Origin: JAFLCM01 sp964510955
GTDB lineage: Bacteria; Planctomycetota; Phycisphaerae; Phycisphaerales; UBA1924
Length of the DNA: 64,000 nucleotides
Assembly: GCA_964510955.1 (NCBI GenBank)
Contig: CAZEDW010000015.1
Location: 24,442-88,441, forward strand
Reading direction: 5' to 3'
Below, piece after piece: positions 57,599 to 64,000 of the stretch (position 1 is the first letter of the stretch; every line of letters starts with the position of its first letter). The position numbers and the translations under genes are program-made. The notes beneath the pieces are model-generated. The model was not told where the DNA came from. It ran no database searches and saw only the letters and a list, made by a program, of their open reading frames with translations.

Positions 57599-58897
57599 AT
57601 GAGTCCACTCAACGCCGATGGCACAGCGAGCTCCACTTGCCGCATACCTCGGCCTGTCGCGTTTGTACCCGTTCCAACCGTCTCCGCTCGCCATACCACG
57701 TCGGCGCACAGGGCCGGCTCACCATTCTTCGCTGACGGCTTCCGCCCGTTCTACCTCGGCGGGGCCCTCGTCGCGGCCCTCGCGGTGCCGCTGTGGCTAG
57801 AGATGTCGTACCACCAGTGCTTCACCCCCTCGCTCCCGGCGCTCTTCTGGCACATGCACGAGATGGTCTTCGGGTTCGTGGCGGCGATCATCATCGGGTT
57901 CCTGTTCACCGCCGCGCGCAACTGGACGGGCCTGCCGCTTCCCGCGGGCGTGCCGCTTGCGGCCCTCTTTGCCCTGTGGATCGCGGGACGCATTGGCATG
58001 TTCGCGGCCTACGGGCCGGTGGCGGCCGTGCTCGACTTGTCGCTCCTGGTCATCGTCGCCGGGGTGCTCGCCCAGAAGTTCATTCGCGCCCGCAGCCTGT
58101 GCAGCATGCCGCTGGTGGTGGTGCTGCTGGCGCTGGCCTCGGCGAACATCGCGTTCCATGCTTCGATGCACGACCTGATCTCATTCTCGCCGATGACCGC
58201 GGCCGAGCTGGGCCTGATGCTCGTCGTGCTCGTCGAGATGATCGTCGGCGGGCGCGTGGTGCCGGGCTTCACGGCCAACGCGATCCCGGGCGTGCGGCAG
58301 TTCCGTTCCGCGTGGCTGCACCGTGGGTCGTTTGGCCTTGTAGCGGCGGCAATCATCGCCGATGCGCTGAAAGCCCCGGCGCCTATCGCGGGAACCGCCG
58401 CCGTAGTGTCCGCCGCCGCGGTCGCCGTTCAGGCGCTGGGCTGGAACCCCTGGGCGACGCGCGGCCGACCGATCCTGTGGATTCTCCACGCCGGGTACGC
58501 CTTCATCCCCATCGGGCTGCTCATGCTGGGGCTCTCGGCGTTCGGCGTCGTGGCGCGCTCGGCCGCGATCCACGCGCTCGCCGCAGGCTCGATGGGTGGG
58601 CTGATCATGGGCATGATCACCAGGACCGCGCTCGGCCACTCGGGCAGGCCGGTGCGGGCGGGACGCGCCGAGGTCGCGGCGTACATACTCATCCTGCTCG
58701 CCGCGGCGCTCCGGGTGACCGCGTCGCTTGTTCCGCCGGTGTACCTGACCTCGATGCTTGCGGCGGGTGCGGCGTGGACGGCCGCGTTCCTCATATACCT
58801 GGTCGCGTATACGCCGGTGCTGCTGGGTGTTCAGGGCTCGCGGCGGGGCGCACCATCGGCGCTCGGCGGAGCGACGGCGGCGGGTATCGGATCATGA
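57599..58897 (+). CDS. NnrS family membrane protein
   Basis: A 432-residue polytopic membrane protein of the NnrS family. Landmarks are SPFFADGFRPFYLGGAL, FWHMHEMVFGFVAAIIIGFLF and TAARNWTGLPLP, then about ten further helices with ASANIAFHAS and LIMGMITRTALGHSG. NnrS proteins are heme- and copper-containing membrane proteins found with nitric oxide reductase and denitrification genes; they help cells under NO stress. Histidines in the first helices are present here. The start ATG 57599 follows CAGGAACCCT. The stop overlaps the next small open frame (ATGA). It is the only clear NO-related gene here and, with the HAO-like cytochrome 26 kb upstream, hints at N-oxide metabolism in the host. Confidence 0.88.
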   Translation: MSPLNADGTASSTCRIPRPVAFVPVPTVSARHTTSAHRAGSPFFADGFRPFYLGGALVAALAVPLWLEMSYHQCFTPSLPALFWHMHEMVFGFVAAIIIGFLFTAARNWTGLPLPAGVPLAALFALWIAGRIGMFAAYGPVAAVLDLSLLVIVAGVLAQKFIRARSLCSMPLVVVLLALASANIAFHASMHDLISFSPMTAAELGLMLVVLVEMIVGGRVVPGFTANAIPGVRQFRSAWLHRGSFGLVAAAIIADALKAPAPIAGTAAVVSAAAVAVQALGWNPWATRGRPILWILHAGYAFIPIGLLMLGLSAFGVVARSAAIHALAAGSMGGLIMGMITRTALGHSGRPVRAGRAEVAAYILILLAAALRVTASLVPPVYLTSMLAAGAAWTAAFLIYLVAYTPVLLGVQGSRRGAPSALGGATAAGIGS

Positions 58898-59109
58898 GCG
58901 TGGACCGCCCGCGCGGGTTTGCGGCGCTTTGCCGCGACGTCCCCGGGCTCCGAGCGCTTCAAGCAGGGGACGAACGGACCTCCGCCTCTAGACGGCGCGG
59001 CCCCTGTCGAGCACGGATGGTCGCACGTCCGGGAGTACCGGGCACAGCACCGAAGCGAACGTGTGACCGACGCGAAGGCCGCGACCCCCGACGTGGGCGT
59101 CGCGGCTGA
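58894..59109 (+). CDS. Short open frame coupled to NnrS (possible truncated gene)
   Basis: A 71-codon frame whose ATG overlaps the NnrS stop (ATGA). The first 25 residues (MSVDRPRGFAALCRDVPGLR) look like a natural start, but from about residue 35 the protein is Arg-, Gly- and Pro-rich with low complexity, as if the reading frame had left the original gene. It lies at the edge of the phage-type genes, so it may be a gene broken by insertion at about 58.99 kb. No family is recognised. Confidence 0.35.
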   Translation: MSVDRPRGFAALCRDVPGLRALQAGDERTSASRRRGPCRARMVARPGVPGTAPKRTCDRREGRDPRRGRRG

Positions 59110-59130
59110 TGGTACGGCGTGAGGAACGCA

Positions 59131-59397
59131 CTACTCGTCGAGATTTGGCAGTGGGCCGTCTGTCGCTTCGTCCCACTCGAGGGCGTAGCGCTCGGCGATG
59201 TCCTCGAGGTCGTGCTCGGTGAGATAGTCGGCCGTCTTGCGCTCTTGGCAGGCCGCGACGGCTCGGGCGAGGTCTGTCCACTCCTCGATCGTGACCATCC
59301 GGTCCTGCCGCGCTCCGAGCAGGTAGAGCGCGGCCTGCAGCACGGCATCGAGTTGGGCTTGGGTCGGCGCGGGCTGGGGTGCCGGGGTGGCGCTCAT
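59131..59397 (-). CDS. Small phage-module protein, unknown
   Basis: An 88-residue acidic protein whose gene is the most distal of the minus-strand phage block. The first 13 residues are Ala/Pro/Thr-rich, then two predicted helices (QLDAVLQAALYLLGARQD, TIEEWTDLARAVAAC) and an acidic tail. No domain is recognised. It follows the HARE-HTH gene by 3 nt, so the two are probably cotranscribed. Confidence 0.5.
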   Translation of the reverse strand: MSATPAPQPAPTQAQLDAVLQAALYLLGARQDRMVTIEEWTDLARAVAACQERKTADYLTEHDLEDIAERYALEWDEATDGPLPNLDE

Positions 59398-59400
59398 GGA

Positions 59401-59928
59401 TCAGGCTCCCTTCCCCGCGACAAAGACGCCGCGCTCGTGCTTCTTGAAGCGGGCGGCGGTGCCCTTGGCGGCGATCTCGCGGATGATGGCGGCGTAGAGC
59501 GTGGCCTCGGGCGTCTTGCCGCCGGGGCTCGTCCACAGGCCCTTCGCCTCCATCGCGGCGATCATCTCCTTGGCCCGCATCGGCACCTCGCTCGCGGCCA
59601 GCACCTGCGCCGCCGCGTCGAGGGCGCTGACGCGCTTGCGCTTGGGCTCCTTTGCGGGCTTCGAGGCCTTCGGCGTCTTGGGGGCCTTCTCGCCCCTGGC
59701 CTTCTTGCCCTTCGTAGCCGCGCCAAGGCTCGCGTTGTTGGCGACCTCTTTCTCGCTGGGCACCTCGTGGTCCTGCTTCCCGCCCGCCAACCGGTCGTTG
59801 ATCTCGGCGAGCGCCGCCTTGCGGAGGCGGTCTGTCTTGGCGGCTCCCTCCGCGCGGGCAGCGCTCTTGGACATCTTCGGGGTGCGGGGGGTGCGGGGCT
59901 TGGCGGGCTTCTTCGTCTTCGTGCTCAT
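59401..59928 (-). CDS. HARE-HTH domain protein of the phage module
   Basis: A 175-residue DNA-related protein. ATG 59928 gives the best spacing from GGAG; ATG 59934 is two codons further up. Residues 1-100 are a Lys/Ala/Pro-rich, disordered, strongly basic tail. Residues about 100-175 are a HARE-HTH winged helix (ALDAAAQVLAASEVPM, AKEMIAAMEAKGLW, TPEATLYAAIIREIAAKG, FKKHERGVFVA). HARE-HTH domains occur in chromatin and RNA-polymerase delta-like proteins and in planctomycete phages and islands, where they probably bind DNA. The role here (regulator or packaging) is inferred. Confidence 0.82.
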   Translation of the reverse strand: MSTKTKKPAKPRTPRTPKMSKSAARAEGAAKTDRLRKAALAEINDRLAGGKQDHEVPSEKEVANNASLGAATKGKKARGEKAPKTPKASKPAKEPKRKRVSALDAAAQVLAASEVPMRAKEMIAAMEAKGLWTSPGGKTPEATLYAAIIREIAAKGTAARFKKHERGVFVAGKGA

Positions 59929-60021
59929 GGTCATCTCCGAACTGGGGGTTGGAACTCCCGTCGCACATTGCGGCGGGGAAGCGTGGCCGTCGCGGTTCCC
60001 CGCGACGCCGCGTGGGTCCTG

Positions 60022-60306
60022 TCAGCAGCCCGCGACGCGCTCCATCTCGTTGAGGACGTCGTGGACCATCGAGTTGGTGGCGGCCGCATGTCCCCGGCGG
60101 TCCCGCCCGTAGACGTGCTTGGCCACCTCAACGGCCTTCGCGTAGCGGGCATCGCGGCTCTCGTCGCGGCGGAACTCGGCGATGACCCTGTCCAAGCGGC
60201 CTTGGGCGCGGCTCATGCGGACCACGCTGGCGGTTGCGCCGTCGGCCGTGGCTCGCACCGTGATGTCTTCCTCGCTGCCCTCGATGACGATGTGCTTGAT
60301 CTTCAT
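60022..60306 (-). CDS. Small phage-module protein, unknown
   Basis: A 94-residue protein with an ACGGAGACACGCC ribosome site before ATG 60306. It starts with beta-like strands (KIKHIVIEGSEEDITVRA, ATASVVRMSR) and ends with helices (RYAKAVEVAKHVYG, MVHDVLNEMERV). It contains a single His-Val-Tyr-Gly element but no known motif. Its position in the minus-strand phage cluster and its size suggest a regulatory or accessory protein. Confidence 0.5.
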   Translation of the reverse strand: MKIKHIVIEGSEEDITVRATADGATASVVRMSRAQGRLDRVIAEFRRDESRDARYAKAVEVAKHVYGRDRRGHAAATNSMVHDVLNEMERVAGC

Positions 60307-60327
60307 GGCGTGTCTCCGTGGCGGGGG

Positions 60328-60588
60328 CTACTCGGCGTCGTTCAGGAAGGCCTCGACGTGCTCGCGGTCCATCCCGCTCATGAACCCGACCAAGTCGATC
60401 AGGTCGCTGCGGACCTTTCCGAGGTCACCGGTGCGACCCCAGTTCCGCGGGTCGGCCTTCGCGCCCTCCGCGTGCTTGTCCAGTTCCATCTGCAGGACAT
60501 CCATCAGGCGGGCGATGTCGTTGCGGCGGGAGGCGTAGGCCTCGGCGGCGGTGGGTTCGGGCTTGCGGTTGTGCTTGCGTGCGTCCAT
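60328..60588 (-). CDS. Small helical phage-module protein, unknown
   Basis: An 86-residue, mostly helical protein (AAEAYASRRNDIARLMDVLQ, KVRSDLIDLVGFMSG). ATG 60588 is 7 nt from AGGAGC; ATG 60594 is directly adjacent to it and less likely. There is no recognised domain. It lies between two similar small genes with gaps of 20-60 nt and the same direction. Confidence 0.5.
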   Translation of the reverse strand: MDARKHNRKPEPTAAEAYASRRNDIARLMDVLQMELDKHAEGAKADPRNWGRTGDLGKVRSDLIDLVGFMSGMDREHVEAFLNDAE

Positions 60589-60648
60589 GTTCATGCTCCT
60601 ATGCGATTTGCTCGTCCCTTGAAGAACGAAGCCCGCATTTCGCGGGCT

Positions 60649-60969
60649 TCAGGTGGTCGGCAGTTCGGGGTTGCGGGGGCTTGTCGGGGCTTCCTCGCGT
60701 GCGGCCTCGCGGGCCGCGTCGCTCCGCCCTTGGCGGTAGCCGGTGTGCAGGCCTTCGCGGTACCCCGCCTCGAACGCGTGGCGGACCAGGTCGCGGATCG
60801 ACCACACCGGGATCTCGTGGAAGTCGAGGCTGTCGCTCTTACGGGTGTCAAGCGTCTCCAGCAGCAGTTCGACCTTGGCCCATTCCATCTCGGCGTCGAG
60901 GGCCTTCTGCTTGCCGATCCCGTCGAGGCTCGGCTTGGTGTTTGTCTTGGCGTTCTGCGGGGCGTTCAT
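60649..60969 (-). CDS. Small charged phage-module protein, unknown
   Basis: A 106-residue protein starting at ATG 60969 (GGAG 9 nt upstream). It has helix-rich, charged segments (KALDAEMEWAKVELLLETLD, SIRDLVRHAFEAGYREGLHT) and a Glu/Ala/Arg-rich tail. An open frame continues upstream for 39 codons but carries no features. It is divergent from the small-terminase-like gene, with about 160 nt between. No domain is recognised. Confidence 0.5.
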   Translation of the reverse strand: MNAPQNAKTNTKPSLDGIGKQKALDAEMEWAKVELLLETLDTRKSDSLDFHEIPVWSIRDLVRHAFEAGYREGLHTGYRQGRSDAAREAAREEAPTSPRNPELPTT

Positions 60970-61127
60970 CGTCGTGGTCTCCGTCGCGGGTTTCCGACCC
61001 GCGTTGTGACACATGAAGCCATGACATTCGCCACGAGGCAAGGCAAACCGCAGCGGTTTCGCCGTCATTCCGCGACATGTGGGCAAGTCTTCCGGCCATG
61101 TGGGAAACCGCGCGCGGAAGGTCCGCG

Positions 61128-61367
61128 ATGACTCCCGAACACGCGCCTAGTCCCGAGCATGGACAGGGAATGTCCCGGCTCAACCCCGCCGCGCTTGGCG
61201 TCGCGGACGCCGCACGGGTGTTGACAAGGATGGGCGGGAAGCCCGTCACCGAAGAGATGCTCCGCGCCGACATCGACGCGGGCGCACCGACAAACGCGAA
61301 CGGCACCATCAACCTCGTGCACTACGCCGCGTGGCTCGTGAAGGAGATGTCCGCAGGTGGCGATTGA
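61128..61367 (+). CDS. Small-terminase-like DNA-binding protein
   Basis: A 79-residue protein starting at ATG 61128 (GGAAGG upstream; ATG 61170 is an alternative). Its core (LNPAALGVADAARVLTRMG, then MLRADIDAGAP, then INLVHYAAWLVKEM) is clearly like the first 65 residues of the next protein (IDPRQLKPGELARLLNS, LHRHRTRAGF, IDLFRYVAWLTTT). This looks like a helix-turn-helix domain used in small terminase subunits that bind packaging sites. The stop overlaps the terminase start by 11 nt, typical for paired packaging genes. Small-terminase identity is an inference from position and the shared domain. Confidence 0.6.
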   Translation: MTPEHAPSPEHGQGMSRLNPAALGVADAARVLTRMGGKPVTEEMLRADIDAGAPTNANGTINLVHYAAWLVKEMSAGGD

Positions 61368-63642
61368 CCCGCGCCAACTCAAGCCCGGCGAACTCGCGCG
61401 GCTGCTCAACAGCACACCGCTGGGCGAGGTTGTCAGCGAGCGGCAACTCCATCGGCACCGCACGCGCGCGGGCTTCCGCGTCGCGGCCGATGGAGATGCG
61501 GGCAAGATCGATCTCTTCCGCTACGTCGCGTGGCTGACGACGACGCGGCACGAGGCGCTGGCGGAGGCTGCCCGCACCCCCGAGGGACTCACGTGCTACG
61601 AAGCGATGAAGGAGCGGGCTCGGCTCCGCAACGCCATGCTCTCCCTCTCGGGCAGGGACATCGGCGACCTGCCGCCTCTCGCGGATCCCGCGCGGCGTGC
61701 TCGCGCCGCGAAGAACTTCCGGTACTTCTGCGAAACGTACTTCCTGCAGACGTTCCACCTGAAGTGGTCCGACGACCACCTCAAGGTCATCGCCAAGATC
61801 GAGCAAGCGGTGCTCGATGGCGGGCTGTTTGCGATGGCGATGCCGCGCGGGAGCGGCAAGACCTCGCTCTGCGAGGTCGCGTGCCTGTGGGCGATGCTCT
61901 ACGGCCACCGCGACTTCGTGGCTCTGATCGGATCGGACGAGGAGCACGCGGCCGGCATGCTCGAATCGATCAAAGCGGAGCTGGAGAACAGCGAGATCCT
62001 CGGGGCCGACTTCCCGGAGGTCTGCCATCCGATCCGTTCGCTCGAAGGCATCCACCAGCGGGCGTCAGGCCAGCTCTACCAGGGCAAGCAGACCCACATC
62101 GGCTGGACGGCCCGGGAGATCGTGCTTCCCACCATCCCCGGTTCCGCGGCATCGGGGGCGATCATCCGTGTCGCCGGGATCACCGGCCGCATCCGTGGCA
62201 TGAAGCACAAGCGCGTGGACGGTGTGAGCGTCCGGCCGTCGCTCGTGCTCATCGACGATCCCCAGACCGACGAGAGCGCCCGTTCGCCATCGCAGTGTGC
62301 CAACCGCGAGCGGATCCTCGCCGGCGCGATTCTGGGCCTCGCCGGCCCGGGCCGGAAGATCGCCGGCCTCATGACGCTGACGGTCGTCCGCCCGGACGAC
62401 CTGGCCGACCGCATCCTCGACCGGGACAAGCACCCGCAGTGGCAAGGCGAGCGGACAAAGATGGTGTACTCGTTCCCCACGGCCGACCGCCTGTGGGCCG
62501 AGTACGCCCGACTGCGCGCCGAGGGCCTCAAGGCTGACCGGGGAGGTGCGGAGGCGACCGCGTTCTACAGGGCTCACCGTACCGAGATGGACGCTGGCGC
62601 AGTGATCGCCTGGCCGGAGCGTTTCAACCACGACGAGTTGTCGGCGGTGCAGCACGCGATAAACCTCCGGCTGCAGAACGAGGCGGCGTTCTTCGCCGAG
62701 TACCAGAACGAGCCCTTGCCCGAGGTGCAGGTCGCGGACGACCTGCTTGGCGCCGACCAGATCGCGGCGAAGGTGAACGGCCACGCCCGCGGGCTAGTCC
62801 CTCTCGGGTGCTCGCATTTGACGATGTTCGTGGACGTGCAGGGCAAGGCGCTCTTCTACCTGGTCGCCGCATGGGAGGACGACTTCACCGGGCATGTCAT
62901 CGACTACGGGACCGAGCCGGACCAGAAGCAGGCGTACTACGCGCTCCGGGACATCAAGCGAACGCTCGGGACCGCGTCGCCACGTGCGGGCGTCGAGGGC
63001 GCGATCTATGGCGGTCTGGAGCGGCTCATCGACGCGACGGTGGCCCGCGAGTGGCGGCGCGACGACGGTGCAATGGTGCGCATCGACCGCTGCCTCATCG
63101 ACGCCAACTGGGGTTCGTCGACGGACGTGGTCTACCAGTTCTGCCGCCAGAGCCCGCACGCGAGCGTACTCACGCCCAGCCACGGTCGGTACGTGGGTGC
63201 CAGCAGTCTTCCCTTCAGCGACTACAAGCGCAAGCGCGGCGAGCGGGTCGGGCTCAACTGGCGAGTCCCGGTGGTCACGGGGAAGCGTGCGGTGCGGCAC
63301 GTGCTCTTCGATACGAACTTCTGGAAGTCGTTCGTGCATGCGCGGCTCGCCGTGCCGATGGGCGATCCGGGCGGGCTGTCGCTCTTCGGCCACAAGCCCG
63401 AGCACCACCGGCTCCTGGCCGAGCACCTGACCAGCGAGTACCGGGTGCGGACCGAAGGCCGGGGCCGCACCGTCGACGAGTGGAAGCTTCGCGTCGATGG
63501 GCTCGACAACCACTGGCTGGACGGGCTGGTCGGCTGCGCGGTTGCAGCGTCGATGCAGGGGGCGGTGCTGTTCGGGACCGACCAGAAGGTGATGGCTCGT
63601 CCCCGGCTGAAACTCTCGGTGTTGAAGGAGCGGGCGCGATGA
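61357..63642 (+). CDS. Phage terminase large subunit
   Basis: A 761-residue packaging motor of the GpA/TerL type. Residues 1-70 repeat the DNA-binding domain of the preceding small protein. Then come the ATPase (Walker A AMPRGSGKTS near residue 165, Walker B LVLIDDPQTDES near 298, with a coupling region GLMTLTVVRPDD) and the nuclease half (residues about 485-700) with FVDVQGKALFYLV, DANWGSSTDVVYQFC and a late GLDNHWLDGLVGCAVAAS. Conserved acids suit the RNase H-like metal site. The protein translocates and cuts phage DNA into proheads. GTG 61357 starts inside the previous gene. The last bases overlap the zinc-ribbon gene (ATGA). Confidence 0.9.
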   Translation: MAIDPRQLKPGELARLLNSTPLGEVVSERQLHRHRTRAGFRVAADGDAGKIDLFRYVAWLTTTRHEALAEAARTPEGLTCYEAMKERARLRNAMLSLSGRDIGDLPPLADPARRARAAKNFRYFCETYFLQTFHLKWSDDHLKVIAKIEQAVLDGGLFAMAMPRGSGKTSLCEVACLWAMLYGHRDFVALIGSDEEHAAGMLESIKAELENSEILGADFPEVCHPIRSLEGIHQRASGQLYQGKQTHIGWTAREIVLPTIPGSAASGAIIRVAGITGRIRGMKHKRVDGVSVRPSLVLIDDPQTDESARSPSQCANRERILAGAILGLAGPGRKIAGLMTLTVVRPDDLADRILDRDKHPQWQGERTKMVYSFPTADRLWAEYARLRAEGLKADRGGAEATAFYRAHRTEMDAGAVIAWPERFNHDELSAVQHAINLRLQNEAAFFAEYQNEPLPEVQVADDLLGADQIAAKVNGHARGLVPLGCSHLTMFVDVQGKALFYLVAAWEDDFTGHVIDYGTEPDQKQAYYALRDIKRTLGTASPRAGVEGAIYGGLERLIDATVAREWRRDDGAMVRIDRCLIDANWGSSTDVVYQFCRQSPHASVLTPSHGRYVGASSLPFSDYKRKRGERVGLNWRVPVVTGKRAVRHVLFDTNFWKSFVHARLAVPMGDPGGLSLFGHKPEHHRLLAEHLTSEYRVRTEGRGRTVDEWKLRVDGLDNHWLDGLVGCAVAASMQGAVLFGTDQKVMARPRLKLSVLKERAR

Positions 63643-63821
63643 CGGCGAAGCCGCCGCCGAAGCAGGATGCAAAGCCAAGGGGACTCGTCTGCCCGACCTG
63701 CGGCTGTCGGCACTTCGAGGTGGTCTACACCCGCGCTACCCCGGTTGGCACGATCCGTCGCCGGCGGGAGTGTCGCCACTGCGGGCGACGCGTGACGACG
63801 AGCGAACGCATTGGAGCATGA
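63639..63821 (+). CDS. Small zinc-ribbon protein downstream of terminase
   Basis: A 60-residue protein whose ATG overlaps the terminase stop (ATGA). It contains CPTCGCRHFEVVYTRATPVG and later CRHCGRRVTTSE, which make a four-cysteine zinc ribbon like the N-terminus of NrdR or phage Com-type proteins. Alone it cannot carry the ATP cone of NrdR. It may regulate packaging or head genes. Its clear coupling and zinc motif support it as real. Confidence 0.75.
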   Translation: MTAKPPPKQDAKPRGLVCPTCGCRHFEVVYTRATPVGTIRRRRECRHCGRRVTTSERIGA

Positions 63822-64000
63822 GCGGCGCACCGGCCCGCGCAGTGGCTGGTTCTCGATTCACGCTGAGATCGACGGCTGCCTGGGGTCTACCGGTGGAACA
63901 AACGCGAGGTCAATGCCTCACATGCGCCACACCCCGATCGGTTTTTGCATAAAGGCATGCCGTGGCGACCTTCCCTGTCTCGCCGCCCGGAGTGCTCGCG
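63822..64000. other. Right end of window, no gene supported
   Basis: A short open frame from 63818 (44 codons, ATGA overlap) would follow, but its sequence is low complexity and lacks family marks, so it is not called. The remaining bases hold nothing recognisable. Confidence 0.5.

Noticed and set aside
63818..63952. A 44-codon frame overlapping the zinc-ribbon stop (ATGA)
   Set aside because: The start fits coupling, but the product is low-complexity without any motif and too short to judge at the window edge.
1..64000. CRISPR arrays
   Set aside because: No regularly spaced direct repeats of about 28-37 nt with unique spacers were seen; the tandem repeats present are short leaders or protein-coding repeats.

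Overview
The window reads as chromosomal DNA of a GC-rich planctomycete, most likely class Phycisphaerae. The signs are secreted proteins ending in type I dockerin repeats, a DUF1800/DUF1501 pair, a PEP-CTERM-like exported protein, a Ser/Thr kinase fused to a CHASE2-like domain, and abundant ATGA/GTGA-coupled operons. The taxonomic call is inference from gene content; no rRNA gene is present.

Layout. 1-8.7 kb: the 5' end of folP (minus strand, running off the window), a GT-C type membrane glycosyltransferase, an LPG-synthase/flippase-like membrane protein, a LolD/MacB-type ABC ATPase, a membrane Ser/Thr kinase, a lipoprotein and purM. 8.9-23.4 kb: a secretome block with a GH13 amylase-like enzyme, DUF1800 and DUF1501 proteins, and four minus-strand secreted proteins, each ending in a dockerin (unknown repeat-free protein, PQQ-type sugar dehydrogenase-like, beta-helix, large unknown). 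23.5-25.4 kb: a HAD phosphatase and divergent rsmA/ksgA.

25.5-31.6 kb is the main metabolic feature: a tightly coupled operon encoding a 13-15-heme cytochrome c, an anchored tetraheme cytochrome c, a Tat-exported four-cluster ferredoxin (NrfC/DsrO type), an NrfD-type quinol-interacting membrane subunit, and an octaheme cytochrome of the hydroxylamine-oxidoreductase (HAO) family. Together they look like a periplasmic electron-transfer module linking the quinone pool to N-oxide chemistry. An NnrS gene 26 kb away is compatible with NO/nitrogen-oxide metabolism. 32.1-38.2 kb (minus): a Gld-like ABC system (ATPase, permease fused to a GldG-like domain, DUF4340 auxiliary protein) followed by a NuoE-like subunit. 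38.4-43 kb: two coupled zinc-ribbon membrane proteins, then an HWE histidine kinase with its single-domain response regulator.

42.98-64 kb is a mobile landscape. A DUF2339 membrane protein gene is joined at its 5' end to a 40-nt sequence identical in layout to positions 34-73 of a tRNA-Arg(CCG), with no tRNA 5' half. A tyrosine integrase reads through this site. It is the last gene of a six-gene coupled operon (excisionase-like HTH, TOPRIM/DUF3987 primase-helicase, small proteins, HExxH protein, coiled coil, integrase). A 0.9-kb gene-free stretch with a 25-nt perfect palindrome follows, then two tandem paralogous secreted fibre-like proteins, a PEP-CTERM-like protein, NnrS, and a phage module (HARE-HTH protein, small proteins, a small-terminase-like protein, a large terminase whose N-terminus carries a second copy of the same small domain, and a zinc-ribbon protein) that runs towards the right end. 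The phage module and the integrase operon could be two elements or one interrupted element; the window does not decide.

All calls come from reading the sequence and family knowledge; no database search was run.
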